64,000 bases of DNA from Stenotrophomonas rhizophila (GTDB taxonomy: Bacteria > Pseudomonadota > Gammaproteobacteria > Xanthomonadales > Xanthomonadaceae). Shown here in pieces: positions 35,666 through 44,447 of the stretch. Position 1 is the stretch's first letter, and each line of letters starts with the position of its first letter. Below the pieces are notes generated by a model. That model worked only from the letters and a program-made list of their open reading frames with translations, did not search any database and had not been told where the DNA came from. The position numbers and the translations under genes are program-made. The stretch is from assembly GCF_020857975.1 (NCBI RefSeq), contig NZ_JACWUO010000002.1, positions 1 to 64,000 on the forward strand, read 5' to 3'.

Positions 35666-36585
35666 TCCACTTCCATCCGCACGCGTGCCAGCCCTTGTTT
35701 CAATTCATCCAACCGGTGCTGCATCTGCGCATCCACCCGATGGAACCCGGACGTACCAAAAAACTGTTTCAACGCCGGCCCGGCCTGCGGGTCGGACGCG
35801 GCCTGCAGCAGCACCTGCTGCAGGCGGTCGCGGACCCTGGGATCGAGCCCGGCGCGGACCATTTCCACCGCACGCGGGTACGGCTCGGTGCGGTGGATGA
35901 CGCGGAAATCGCGCAGGAAGCTGGCCGGGACCCGGCGCCCGTCGGACCAGTCCACGCTGCTCACCGCCCCGGCATCGACCACGCCCTTGTGCACCAGGGT
36001 GGCGATATTGCCTTCCGAGCGCGCGAACACGTAGCCGACCGTATCGGGGGCGGCGGTATCGCGCGCGGACAACAGGATCTCCGGGGTCAGGCCCTGCTGC
36101 AGCAGGGTCATCACCGGCACCAGGTAGGCGCTGGTGGAGGCCGCGTTCTGCAACGCCAGGGTCCGGCCCCGGAGATCGGCCAGGCCGGCGATGGCGCTGT
36201 CGCGGCGCACGAAGAACACGGTGTGGTAGTCGCGCACGCCGCTGCGCTCGGTCAGCAGCAGCGGCTGGGCGCCGCTGCGCAGGCCCAGCGCCACGGCGGT
36301 ACCGGAGGTTTCGGTGACCCAGTCGACCCGGCCGCGGCGCAGGTAGCTGGCCATCTGCGGGGCATCGGGCGCCATCAGGATGCGTCCTTCGGTGATACCG
36401 ACTTCGCCCATGCGCGGGACCACGTAATCAAGCAGGGGTTGCAGTTGCGCATAGTGTGCTTTGGGGTTGTCGCTGATCCGGCCCAGCACCAGGACGTTGT
36501 GCGGGCCCGCTGCCACCGGCCCGGACACCAGGGCGATGACCAGATACAGCAGACTTGCCTGCAGCAGCCATCGCAGTCCCGGCAC
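35662..36585 (-). CDS. PhnD-like periplasmic substrate-binding protein
   Basis: A 307-residue exported protein with a signal peptide (about 1-26) and the phosphate/phosphonate-binding (PhnD, type 2 periplasmic) fold: YLRRGRVDWVTETSGTAVAL, then DLRGRTLALQNAASTSAYLV. No ABC transporter genes are nearby. Instead it is coupled by an ATGA overlap to a membrane GGDEF/EAL protein. This suggests a ligand-sensing partner for c-di-GMP signalling rather than uptake. The ligand is unknown. Confidence 0.85.
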   Translation of the reverse strand: MPGLRWLLQASLLYLVIALVSGPVAAGPHNVLVLGRISDNPKAHYAQLQPLLDYVVPRMGEVGITEGRILMAPDAPQMASYLRRGRVDWVTETSGTAVALGLRSGAQPLLLTERSGVRDYHTVFFVRRDSAIAGLADLRGRTLALQNAASTSAYLVPVMTLLQQGLTPEILLSARDTAAPDTVGYVFARSEGNIATLVHKGVVDAGAVSSVDWSDGRRVPASFLRDFRVIHRTEPYPRAVEMVRAGLDPRVRDRLQQVLLQAASDPQAGPALKQFFGTSGFHRVDAQMQHRLDELKQGLARVRMEVE

Positions 36586-36645
36586 TCCATCGCTCCCCCC
36601 AAGGAATCCGGACAGCCTACCCGAAAAAATGAGAACTGCGTCAGC

Positions 36646-37413
36646 TCATTCCGGCTTGTGGGTCGCCAATCGCGCCATCCGCTGCGCGTCGGACAGGATG
36701 CCGCGCAGCAGCCGCACTTCCTGTTCGCTCAAGCCGGTGCGCAGGAACAGCCGGCGCAGTTTGCGCATCGCCGATTCGGGGGCGCGGCCCTTGTGGAAGT
36801 CGATGTCGTCCAGCGCCTGGCCGAGCTGGCCGAACAGGCCTTCGACCTGGGCGTGGCTGGCCGGCTGTTCGCGATGCTCCGGGTCGGCCGGCGCGGCCGC
36901 GGCAACCCCGCCCAGTGCGGCCATGCGCAGTTCGTAGGCCAGCACCTGCACCGCCGCGGCCAGGTTCAGCGAGCTGAAATCCGGATTGGACGGGATATGC
37001 ACGGCCAGGTGGCACAGCTGCAGTTCCTCGTTGGTCAGCCCGGTGCGCTCACGGCCGAACACGATGGCGACCTCGGCCGGCTCGGCGGCCTTGGCCAGGG
37101 CGCGCTCGGCGGCCACCGCCGGCAGCAGCTCTTCCAGCTGGACCCGGCGCGCACGCGCGGTGCAGCCCAGCACCAGGGTGCAGTCGGCCACCGCTTCGGC
37201 CAGGGTGGCCACCACCGGGGCGTCGCCGAGCACGTCCTCGGCGCCGGCCGAGCGCCGGAACGCTTCGTCATCCAGCGGTTTCTCGGGGGCCACCAGCACC
37301 AGCCGGCCCAGGCCCATGGTCTTCATGGCACGCGCGGCGGCGCCCATGTTGCCGGGGTGCTGGGTGCCGACCAGGACGAATCGGATGCGGGAAGGAGCGG
37401 TTTCAATGGACAT
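36646..37413 (-). CDS. trmJ: tRNA (cytidine/uridine-32-2'-O)-methyltransferase TrmJ
   Basis: A 255-residue SPOUT-class methyltransferase. The N-terminal RFVLVGTQHPGNMGAAARAM and the knot segment NPDFSSLNLAAAVQ are diagnostic; FGRERTGLTNEEL lies between. It methylates the ribose at position 32 of several tRNAs. ATG 37413 (MSIETAP) is chosen; the open frame extends ten codons more. It is divergent from suhB, an arrangement common in gammaproteobacteria. Confidence 0.9.
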   Translation of the reverse strand: MSIETAPSRIRFVLVGTQHPGNMGAAARAMKTMGLGRLVLVAPEKPLDDEAFRRSAGAEDVLGDAPVVATLAEAVADCTLVLGCTARARRVQLEELLPAVAAERALAKAAEPAEVAIVFGRERTGLTNEELQLCHLAVHIPSNPDFSSLNLAAAVQVLAYELRMAALGGVAAAAPADPEHREQPASHAQVEGLFGQLGQALDDIDFHKGRAPESAMRKLRRLFLRTGLSEQEVRLLRGILSDAQRMARLATHKPE

Positions 37414-37535
37414 GAACAGGCCAAACGCGAGCAGACAAGCCACAGATGGTAAACTGTGCGACCGGCCTCTGCGCCGGGACCGCTCTTTTCCCCCGCCAAT
37501 CCCCCCCTACTCTGCCTTTCCGGGAGCTTTTCGCC

Positions 37536-38363
37536 ATGCAGAAACCCGCCGTCACCGTCATGGTCAAGGCCGCCCGCCTCGCCGGCAATGTCTTGTTGCG
37601 CAACATCAACAAGCTCGAGGCGTTGAACGTCGTGCAGAAGGGCCGGATGGACTATGCCAGTGAAGTCGATGCGGACGCGGAAAAGGTCATCGTCAAGGAA
37701 CTCAAGCGCGCCTATCCCGAGTACGGGATCATGGCCGAAGAGGGTGGCGTGCAGGGGGCGAACCGGTACATGTGGGTGATCGACCCGCTGGACGGCACCA
37801 GCAACTACCTGCGTGGCTTCCCGCACTACTGCGTCTCCATCGCCCTGGTCGAGAACGGCGAGCCGATCGACGCGGTGATCTTCGATCCGCTCCGCAATGA
37901 ACTGTTCACCGCCAGCCGCGGCGCCGGTGCGGTGCTCAACGACCGCCGCATCCGCGTGGCCGACCGCAAGGACATGGCCGGTGCGATGATCCATACCGGT
38001 TTCGCCCCGCGCGAGCGCGAGCGCGCCAGCGCCCAGCTCAAGGCGGTCGATGCGCTGCTGGTGCATGCCGAAGACGTGCGTCGCACCGGTTCGGCCGCGC
38101 TGGACCTGGCCTATGTGGCCTGCGGCCGTGCCGATGCCTACTTCGAGGCCGGCGTGAAGGCCTGGGACATCGCCGCCGGCGTGCTGCTGGTACGCGAGGC
38201 CGGTGGCCGGGTCTGCGATTACAAGGGCGCCACCCCGGCACGAATGGACAGCCGGGGCCCGGAGACGCAGCAGATCGTGGCCGGCAACGTGAAGAACACC
38301 GACGCGCTGCAGAAGGTGCTGGTCAACACCGGCTATGCCGCTGAGTTCGACGCCAGGTTCTGA
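37536..38363 (+). CDS. suhB: Inositol-1-monophosphatase family protein SuhB
   Basis: A 275-residue lithium-sensitive phosphatase family protein. The metal motifs are [18 protein letters not shown] and KAWDIAAG. In E. coli SuhB also takes part in rRNA transcription antitermination with Nus factors. ATG 37536 gives the usual length. A strong terminator follows at 38388. Confidence 0.93.
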   Translation: MQKPAVTVMVKAARLAGNVLLRNINKLEALNVVQKGRMDYASEVDADAEKVIVKELKRAYPEYGIMAEEGGVQGANRYMWVIDPLDGTSNYLRGFPHYCVSIALVENGEPIDAVIFDPLRNELFTASRGAGAVLNDRRIRVADRKDMAGAMIHTGFAPRERERASAQLKAVDALLVHAEDVRRTGSAALDLAYVACGRADAYFEAGVKAWDIAAGVLLVREAGGRVCDYKGATPARMDSRGPETQQIVAGNVKNTDALQKVLVNTGYAAEFDARF

Positions 38364-38387
38364 TCGGGTTGATGTGAGATTCAAGCG

Positions 38388-38417
38388 ACGGCGCCTTCGG
38401 GCGCCGTTTTTTTTTTT
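38388..38417 (+). terminator. Intrinsic terminator of suhB
   Basis: ACGGCGCC, loop TTCG, GGCGCCGT is a perfect 8-bp stem followed by ten or more T's. It lies 25 bp after the suhB stop. Confidence 0.95.
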
Positions 38418-38465
38418 GGGGTCCGCGCGTAGAGCGCTGGCTGTTCGATTTTTCCTGCGCAGGTC

Positions 38466-38564
38466 GAGGACAGGGATGCCCTGGCCGGACACGCGTGAAC
38501 CCATCCATGGGGCTTATCGCGGCATCCATGCCACTCAAAGTCCGGCCAGGGCATCCCCGCCCTC
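38466..38564. repeat. Foldback element D, short class
   Basis: Perfect arms of 18 bases (38473-38490 GGGATGCCCTGGCCGGAC; 38540-38557) extend with mismatches to 38466 and 38564. The core border ACGCGTGAACCCATCCATGG, then GGCTTATCG, is found inverted in element E. A second CATCCATG follows, then ACTCAAAG, which again has a counterpart in E (CTTTGAGC). It lacks the GGGTTGGGCAGG block. Confidence 0.75.
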
Positions 38565-38638
38565 GCCCCCTCAGTTCTCCGCGACGACCGGACACGAGAT
38601 CATAAGCATCGCGCGCCCGGCACGTTCGGGTTGCCGCT

Positions 38639-38662
38639 CAGCCACGCAAGGCGTGGCTCTAC
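38639..38662 (-). repeat. SMAG-type palindrome
   Basis: On the minus strand GTAGAGCCACGCCTTGCGTG begins a unit of the AGCCACGC subtype. It lies between foldback elements D and E. Confidence 0.75.
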
Positions 38663-38730
38663 GGCGCAACAACTCGCTCGACCCAATGCCATCTGCCTTT
38701 GACTTCCAGTCCGCCGACGCATGACCGTCT

Positions 38731-38919
38731 GGGGGGAGCGGGGTGGAGGGGGTAGCGGGGCTTTGAGCAGCATGGGTCGGGCGTATACGCCCAACGGGTT
38801 GGGCAGGAGCCCAACCCCGGTCTTGCCGTGTGCGCAGGACAGCGCACACGCGCAAGCTGCGATAAGCCCCATGGATGGGTTCACGCGTGCCCCGCTACCC
38901 CCTCCACCCCGCTCCCCCC
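38731..38919. repeat. Foldback element E, long class, 31-bp perfect arms
   Basis: Arms 38731-38761 and 38889-38919 are perfect 31-base inverted repeats, purine-rich on the left (GGGGGGAGCGGGGTGGAGGG at the outer end). The core has GGGTTGGGCAGGAGCCCAAC and CCCGGTCTTGCCG, close to element B, and ends GCCCCATGGATGGGTTCACG, matching inverted element D. The length is 189 bp, as in A (188) and B (187). Confidence 0.82.
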
Positions 38920-39025
38920 GCGCGCAGAGAACGAAAACGCTAGTGGTTCCCAGAGCGGGAAGGCCAGCACGCGAAAGCTATTTGCATTGCGCACCGACCC
39001 ACTGTCGGTACCTACCAATGCCCCC

Positions 39026-39055
39026 AAACAAAAATGCCCGACCAACAGGCCGGGC
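39026..39055 (-). terminator. Intrinsic terminator of htpX
   Basis: On the minus strand GCCCGGCC, loop TGTT, GGTCGGGC is followed by ATTTTTGTTT. It lies 28 bp after the htpX stop. Confidence 0.88.
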
Positions 39056-39082
39056 GCTTCTTTTAAACCAACCACCACCGCA

Positions 39083-39955
39083 TCACGCCACGGTGTTGCT
39101 CGCGGCCTTCAGCGCGGCAATGCGCTCCTCCAGCGGCGGGTGGCTCATGAACAGCTTCCTGGCGGTGGAACCGGCGATGCCGAAGGCGGCGATCTGGGTC
39201 GGCAGCGTGCTCTGGCCGTGGTTGAGCTTCAGCCGCTCCAGTGCGGCGATCATCTTCTGGCGGCCGGCCAGGTGCGCACCGCCGGCATCGGCGCGGAATT
39301 CGCGGTGGCGCGAGAACCACATCGAAATCATCGTCGCGAACACGCCGAACACCATCTCCAGCACGAACACGATGATGTAGTACGCAAAACCGCGGCCGCC
39401 GCCCTCGCGGTTGCCCGATAGCGCGCTGTCGATGAAACCGCCGACGATGCGTGCCAGCACGATCACGAAGGTGTTCAGCACACCCTGCAGCAGCGCCATG
39501 GTGATCATGTCGCCGTTGGCGACGTGGGCGATTTCATGGCCCAGCACCGCTTCGGCCTCGTCCTCGCTCATGTTGTGCAGCAGGCCGGTGGACACCGCTA
39601 CCAGCGCCTTGTTGCGGTTGGCGCCGGTAGCGAACGCATTGATTTCCGGGCCGTCATAGACCGCCACCTCCGGCATGCCGATGCCGGCCTCGCGCGCCTG
39701 GCGCTCGACCGTGGCCAGCAGCCAGCGCTCGGTGGGATTGCGCGGCTCGGTGATCACCACCGCGCCGGTGGACCGCTTGGCCATCCACTTGGACAGCAGC
39801 AGCGAAATGAACGAACCACCGAAGCCGAAGATTGCCGCCATCACCAGCAGGCCGCTCATCTGGCCGGGGTTCACGCCCAGCACCGACATCACGATGCCGG
39901 CCAGTACCAGCACGGCAAGGTTGGTCAGAAGGAAAAGCGCAATGCGACTGAACAT
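39083..39955 (-). CDS. htpX: Membrane zinc protease HtpX
   Basis: A 290-residue M48 family membrane protease. Two N-terminal spans (about 5-50), the zinc motif HEIAH (about residue 140), two further spans (about 155-215) and the third ligand in [12 protein letters not shown] are visible. It degrades misfolded membrane proteins alongside FtsH and is usually heat- or envelope-stress-induced. It is divergent from gluQ with 92 bp between. Confidence 0.93.
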   Translation of the reverse strand: MFSRIALFLLTNLAVLVLAGIVMSVLGVNPGQMSGLLVMAAIFGFGGSFISLLLSKWMAKRSTGAVVITEPRNPTERWLLATVERQAREAGIGMPEVAVYDGPEINAFATGANRNKALVAVSTGLLHNMSEDEAEAVLGHEIAHVANGDMITMALLQGVLNTFVIVLARIVGGFIDSALSGNREGGGRGFAYYIIVFVLEMVFGVFATMISMWFSRHREFRADAGGAHLAGRQKMIAALERLKLNHGQSTLPTQIAAFGIAGSTARKLFMSHPPLEERIAALKAASNTVA

Positions 39956-40047
39956 GGGGGAAAACGCTCACTGGAGGTTGATGGAGACAAATCTGCGGTG
40001 ACTTTGGCTTGAATTCAAGCTGCAAACTGACCGACGATTCATAGTTC

Positions 40048-40944
40048 ATGTCGATGACTCCCTACTGCGGCCGCTTCGCGCCCTCGCCCACCGGCCCCCT
40101 GCACCCCGGATCGCTGCTGGCCGCGCTGGGCAGCTGGCTGCTGGCCCGGCATGCCGGCGGGCGCTGGCTGCTGCGTATCGAGGACATCGACCCGCCCCGC
40201 ACCGTGCCCGGCGCGGCCGAGCAGCAGCTGGCCGCGCTGGCTGCGCTGGGGCTGGCCGGCGATGGCCCCGTCGTCCGCCAGAGCCAGCGCGAGGCCCTCT
40301 ACCAGGCTGCCGTGGACCGGTTGCTGGCCCAGGGCAAGGCCTTCGCCTGCGCCTGCAGCCGCCGCGACCTGGCCGACCAGCACGGCATCCACCATCGCTG
40401 CGTGGCGCGCAGCACCCGGTCCCAGGCGGCCATCCGCCTGCGCGTGGCACCGGGCAGCGTGGTCGGGTTCGACGACGGCCTGCGTGGCCGGATCGAACAG
40501 GACGTGCATGCCCAGCTCGGCGATTTCGTGCTGCGCCGCGCCGACGGCTACTGGGCCTACCAGCTGGCGGTGGTGGTCGACGACGGCGCCCAGGGCGTGA
40601 CCGAGGTGGTCCGCGGCGCCGACCTGCTCGACTCCACCCCGCGCCAGATCCTGCTGCAACGCGCGCTCGGCCTGCCCACCCCGGCCTACCTGCACCTGCC
40701 ACTGCTGCTGGACGCGCACGGCCGCAAACTGTCCAAATCCGACGCGGCCGCGCCGCTGGACCCGGCCCGGCCGCTGCCGGCGCTGCGCCAGGCCTGGGCC
40801 CAGCTGGGCCAGGACCCGCAGCTGATCGCCGCGGCCACCGATGTGCCGGCCACGCTGGCCGCGGCGCAGGCCGGCTTCGACCCGGCCCGCCTGCCGCGCA
40901 CCGACCTGCGGCTGCCGGCGTGCGCGCCGCTGCCGCCCCGTTGA
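40048..40944 (+). CDS. gluQ: Glutamyl-Q tRNA(Asp) synthetase
   Basis: A 298-residue GluRS-like protein that lacks the anticodon-binding domain. [20 protein letters not shown] holds the HIGH-like motif and [10 protein letters not shown] the KMSKS-like loop. Zinc-site Cys are in FACACSRRD and HRCVAR. It attaches glutamate to queuosine in tRNA-Asp, and queG, for queuosine synthesis, is at 50224. ATG 40048 or 40054 may be used. Confidence 0.92.
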   Translation: MSMTPYCGRFAPSPTGPLHPGSLLAALGSWLLARHAGGRWLLRIEDIDPPRTVPGAAEQQLAALAALGLAGDGPVVRQSQREALYQAAVDRLLAQGKAFACACSRRDLADQHGIHHRCVARSTRSQAAIRLRVAPGSVVGFDDGLRGRIEQDVHAQLGDFVLRRADGYWAYQLAVVVDDGAQGVTEVVRGADLLDSTPRQILLQRALGLPTPAYLHLPLLLDAHGRKLSKSDAAAPLDPARPLPALRQAWAQLGQDPQLIAAATDVPATLAAAQAGFDPARLPRTDLRLPACAPLPPR

Positions 40945-41005
40945 GGCCGGCGATGTTGCAGAATCCCCTTCCCCTTGTTGGCCCTGCCTTTCGGAGTAGC
41001 TGCTC

Positions 41006-41746
41006 ATGACATCTCGCGTCGCACTGGTCACCGGCGGTACCGGCGGCATCGGTACCGCCATCTGCCAACGCCTGGCCGACCAGGGCCATCGGGTCGCCAC
41101 CAACTACCGCGACCAGGCCAAGGCCCTGGCCTGGCGCCAGACCATGCTGGCGCGCGGCTGCGATGTGGCGATCTTCCCCGGCGACGTGTCCGCTCCGGAT
41201 ACCGCCGAGGCCATGGTGCATGCGGTGGAAGCGGACATGGGCCCGGTCGAGATCCTGGTCAACAACGCCGGCATCACCCGCGACACCACCTTCCACCGCA
41301 TGCGTGCGGACCAGTGGCACGATGTTATCAACACCAATCTCAACTCGGTGTTCAACGTCACCCGCCCGGTCATCGAAGGCATGCGCCGGCGCGGCTGGGG
41401 CCGGGTCATCCAGATCAGCTCGATCAACGGCCTGAAGGGCCAGTACGGCCAGGCCAACTACGCCGCCGCCAAGGCCGGCATGCACGGCTTCACCATCTCC
41501 CTGGCACGCGAGAACGCCGGGTTCGGGATCACCGTCAACACCATCTCGCCGGGCTATGTGGCCACCGACATGGTCATGGCGGTACCGGATGAAGTGCGCG
41601 CCAAGATCATCGCCGACATTCCCACCGGCCGCCTCGGCAAGCCGGAGGAAATCGCCTACGCGGTGGCCTTCCTGGTCAACGAGGAAGCGTCCTGGATCAC
41701 CGGGTCGAACCTGGACATCAACGGCGGCCACCATATGGGGTGGTAA
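41006..41746 (+). CDS. phaB: Acetoacetyl-CoA reductase (PhaB type SDR)
   Basis: A 246-residue short-chain dehydrogenase. The NADPH motif is TGGTGGIG, followed by NNAG and the catalytic YAAAK with Ser in ISSINGLKGQYGQ. GQYGQANYAAAKAGMHGF and NTISPGYVATDMV are typical of PhaB, which makes (R)-3-hydroxybutyryl-CoA for polyhydroxybutyrate. The phaR regulator lies about 190 bp downstream in the same direction, which supports the assignment; phaC is not in the window. Confidence 0.88.
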   Translation: MTSRVALVTGGTGGIGTAICQRLADQGHRVATNYRDQAKALAWRQTMLARGCDVAIFPGDVSAPDTAEAMVHAVEADMGPVEILVNNAGITRDTTFHRMRADQWHDVINTNLNSVFNVTRPVIEGMRRRGWGRVIQISSINGLKGQYGQANYAAAKAGMHGFTISLARENAGFGITVNTISPGYVATDMVMAVPDEVRAKIIADIPTGRLGKPEEIAYAVAFLVNEEASWITGSNLDINGGHHMGW

Positions 41747-41836
41747 CGGTTACACCCATGGGCCCGCTCGTTCTGCGCAGCAAAACCCCGCCACGCAGCG
41801 CAGCCGGCGCTGCGACCGCACGGAATTGCTGCACCT

Positions 41837-41868
41837 TTGCTGCGCAACATGAAGAATCCAGCTTCATG
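41837..41868. promoter_or_regulatory. Inverted repeats upstream of phaR, possible PhaR operator
   Basis: TTGCTGCGCAA (41837-41847) is a TGC-containing palindrome, and CATGAAG-N7-CTTCATG (41848-41868) follows directly. PhaR proteins bind TGC-rich palindromic sites in their own promoters in other bacteria. The assignment here is inference from position and base pattern. Confidence 0.4.
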
Positions 41869-41939
41869 ACCAAATGAGGTTGCAACGCCTGCTGCACTGC
41901 GCCATGCTGCGCGCCTACTGTGTGATGAGTGACCGTTTC

Positions 41940-42476
41940 ATGGCTGCGAACCGCATTATCAAGAAGTACCCGAACCGCCGGCTCTACGACACCGAGATTT
42001 CCAGCTACATCACCATCGAGGACGTGCGCCAGCTGATCCTGGACGGGGAAGATTTTGAAGTCCGCGACGCCAAGAGCGGCGACGACCTGACCCGTTCGGT
42101 GCTGCTGCAGATCATCGCCGACCAGGAACAGGACGGCGAACCGATGCTGTCCACCCAGCTGCTCAGCCAGCTGATCCGCTTCTACGGCGATTCCCTGCAG
42201 GGCTTCATGGGCAATTACCTGGAGCGCAGCATGCAGGTGTTCCTGGACCAGCAGCAGCAGTTCCGTCAGCAGATGGGCAACCTGCTCGGCCAGACCCCGT
42301 GGGCGATGATGAACCAGCTGACCGAACGCAACCTGGAACTGTGGCAGGACTTCCAGCGCAACATGGGCAGCGGCTTCGGCCCCCGTCCGGGCGGTACCTC
42401 GACCGGTACCGGCGCCGGCAAGCCCGACGCCCCGGCACCGGGCGCAGGCGCAAGCGCAGGCAAGACCCGCCGCTGA
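41940..42476 (+). CDS. phaR: Polyhydroxyalkanoate synthesis repressor PhaR
   Basis: A 178-residue protein. The N-terminal PHB/PHA accumulation regulator DNA-binding domain IIKKYPNRRLYDTEISSYIT is diagnostic. A second domain (TQLLSQLIRFYGDSLQGFMG, then QQQQFRQQMGNLLGQTPWAM) binds polymer and carries Gln-rich helices. The C-terminus is low-complexity Gly/Ala/Pro. It represses phasin and its own gene until PHB granules titrate it away. ATG 41940 is the conserved start (MAANRII); ATG 41925 is possible. Confidence 0.92.
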   Translation: MAANRIIKKYPNRRLYDTEISSYITIEDVRQLILDGEDFEVRDAKSGDDLTRSVLLQIIADQEQDGEPMLSTQLLSQLIRFYGDSLQGFMGNYLERSMQVFLDQQQQFRQQMGNLLGQTPWAMMNQLTERNLELWQDFQRNMGSGFGPRPGGTSTGTGAGKPDAPAPGAGASAGKTRR

Positions 42477-42483
42477 CCGCTAA

Positions 42484-42540
42484 AAAAAAGGGGACGGGTG
42501 TAATTAACGCACGGCGTTAATTACACCCGTCCCCTTTTTT
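42484..42540. terminator. Perfect 27-bp palindrome, probable two-way terminator (copy 2)
   Basis: Arms 42484-42510 and 42514-42540 are perfectly complementary with a three-base loop (ACG). The outer 24 bases equal those of the copy at 33477 (AAAAAAGGGGACGGGTGTAA then TTAA), while the tip differs (CGC/GCG against GC/GC). It starts seven bases after the phaR stop and ends three bases before the end of the facing TraB/GumN gene. Confidence 0.85.
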
Positions 42541-42543
42541 GCT

Positions 42544-43494
42544 TCAGCGCCTGGGCTTGGCGCAGGCGGTGCACACCCGCTCGACCTGGTAGCCCTTGGC
42601 GCGCAGTTTGTCGACCACGCCATCCTCGCCCAGCAGGTGCAGCGTGCCCACCACCACCAGGGTGCCGCCCTGCCCGGCCTGCAGGTGCTGCTGCAACCGC
42701 GGCACCCAGGCATCGTTGCGGTCGGTGTTGATGCGCTTGTACAGCTGCGGGTACTGGCCGCGCATTTCCGCCGCCATCGCGTTCCACAGCAGCTTGTCAT
42801 CGCCGCGGCGCCAGGCGTCATGCAGCTTGCGCGCCATCGCATCGGCCTGGTCGGCCTGGTCCAGCGCCTCGGCCACCATCTGCTGCTGCTCCTGCGCCGA
42901 CATGCCCGACAACACCGCCACCTGGGTGTCGATGTCCTCCAGGCCGGCGGTCTGCTTGCCGGCCGCGGCGGCGCGGGTCATGAAATGACGGTCCAGGCCC
43001 AGCGCCGGGTCCAGGCCCAGCTTGGTGAACTGGCTCAGGGTGATGGTCAGCCCGACGAACCACGGCTTCATGCCCTGCAGCTGGGCCAGCGGCAGGTTGT
43101 TGTCGCGCGCGTAGGCCTGCAGCTTGGTCCAGGTTGCCGCATCCAGGTCGCGCTTGAGTTCGCTGCCGTCGCTGCGCATCGCCGCCTGCAGCATCTTCTG
43201 GCCCAGCTGCGGGGATTGCATGTCCTGCGGCGACAACTCGAACACCACCCGCCTGGAGGCGCTGAACGCCTGCTCGACATCGGCCGACAGCGGATAGTCC
43301 TGCGCCCGCAGCAGATGGAACGAACCCAGCAGATAGACCCGGCTGTCGCCCGGCCCGGTCACCTTCCACAACAGCGGCACCGGCGCGGCGGCCCTGGCCG
43401 GCGGGGCCTCGCCACGCGCCTGGGCGGGCGGGCTGGCCAGCAGCAGGCTGGCGGCAATCAACAACGGGGTCAGCAGACGCGACAACATCGACAT
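42544..43494 (-). CDS. TraB/GumN family protein
   Basis: A 316-residue exported protein with a signal peptide (about 1-26). The TraB/GumN signatures are YLLGSFHLL (about 53-61), GLDRHF and VVVGTLHLLGEDGV near the C-terminus; the two His-containing segments resemble those of the TIKI/TraB metal-dependent peptidases. A C-terminal CTAC may form a disulfide. GumN lies near gum genes in Xanthomonas, but no gum genes are seen here. It is followed four bases upstream by the DUF1684 gene on the same strand. Confidence 0.85.
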   Translation of the reverse strand: MSMLSRLLTPLLIAASLLLASPPAQARGEAPPARAAAPVPLLWKVTGPGDSRVYLLGSFHLLRAQDYPLSADVEQAFSASRRVVFELSPQDMQSPQLGQKMLQAAMRSDGSELKRDLDAATWTKLQAYARDNNLPLAQLQGMKPWFVGLTITLSQFTKLGLDPALGLDRHFMTRAAAAGKQTAGLEDIDTQVAVLSGMSAQEQQQMVAEALDQADQADAMARKLHDAWRRGDDKLLWNAMAAEMRGQYPQLYKRINTDRNDAWVPRLQQHLQAGQGGTLVVVGTLHLLGEDGVVDKLRAKGYQVERVCTACAKPRR

Positions 43495-43497
43495 GGT

Positions 43498-44436
43498 TCA
43501 GGCCTCTCCTTCAGGGGCATGGTAGGCCTGCTCGCCGGCGTCCACGCGCAGGTCCAGCCGGTTTTCCGGGGGCGACAACGGGCACGTCGCAAAGGGGGTG
43601 AACGCGCACGGTGGATTGTAGGCGTGGTTGAAATCGATCAGGACCTGGCCGGTGGCATCGGGCGCAGCCACGTCCAGGTAGCGCCCGGCCGGATAGCTGC
43701 CATGGCCGCTGGTGCGGTCGGCGAAAATCACGAACAGCGCGCGGCCGGGTTCGCCGATCGCTTCCAGCCGCCAGGTGCGGCCATCGCGCTCGAACTCCAG
43801 CGCGCCGGCGTTGGGCATCGGCGTGGTCAGACCGGTGATGTCCACGATCGGCAGGGTCTTGCCCGGCGAGTGCGGCAGGAAGCGCGCCCGGACCTGCCAG
43901 GACGGGCCGCCGGGCCAGTACTGCAAGCCACTGAAATTGGCGCGCGTCGGCGCGTCGGCATGCTTGACCCGCAACGCATCGCGCTGGCCGCGGTGGATCA
44001 GGCTCAACTGGCCTTTGCCGCCGTCGAAGGCGATCAGGGTCGGCTGGGGGTCACGGTCGCTGAAGAAACGGATGCGGCCGGTGACCGGCGCGCCCTCCAC
44101 GCTGACCGCCACGCCGCGCTCGGGCGTGAACCACAGCCCCTCGCCCTGGCGCGCCACCATGCCCAGCTTGTCCGGCCCCACCGCCAGGCGGATGCCGCTG
44201 CCGGCGCCGCTGCCGATGTAGTGCGCCTTGTGTTCCAGCCAGTGCAGGCCGACCAGGCTGGTCCAGCCATCGGCCGCATGCAGTTCCTGGTAGCGCTGCT
44301 GGCGCCACTGCTGCTGCGCGGCGGCGAATGCCGGGTCCACCGCAGCCGGCGCCGCCGGTGCCGCATCCTTGTCGCCACAGCCGGCCAACCCCAGCGCCAG
44401 CAATGCCGCGCCCAGCCCCCTTGCCCAGATCCGCAT
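43498..44436 (-). CDS. DUF1684 domain lipoprotein
   Basis: A 312-residue protein with a lipobox (LLALGLAGC) after a short signal and an Ala-rich linker. The DUF1684 domain covers most of the rest: GWTSLVGLHWLEHKAHYIGS near the start, GSYPAGRYLDV and the C-terminal FNHAYNPPCAFTPFATCPLS, a Cys-containing pattern that is strongly conserved in this family. Function is unknown. It is 12 bp downstream of mutL on the same strand, so probably in its operon. Confidence 0.85.
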   Translation of the reverse strand: MRIWARGLGAALLALGLAGCGDKDAAPAAPAAVDPAFAAAQQQWRQQRYQELHAADGWTSLVGLHWLEHKAHYIGSGAGSGIRLAVGPDKLGMVARQGEGLWFTPERGVAVSVEGAPVTGRIRFFSDRDPQPTLIAFDGGKGQLSLIHRGQRDALRVKHADAPTRANFSGLQYWPGGPSWQVRARFLPHSPGKTLPIVDITGLTTPMPNAGALEFERDGRTWRLEAIGEPGRALFVIFADRTSGHGSYPAGRYLDVAAPDATGQVLIDFNHAYNPPCAFTPFATCPLSPPENRLDLRVDAGEQAYHAPEGEA

Positions 44437-44447
44437 GCCCTTTCCCC

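Larger units (their letters stand above)
38364..39082. other. Intergenic region with two foldback elements
   Basis: The suhB terminator (38388-38417), foldback element D (38466-38564), a SMAG unit (38639-38662), foldback element E (38731-38919) and the htpX terminator (39026-39055) fill most of it. Open frames here are not convincing. Confidence 0.75.
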
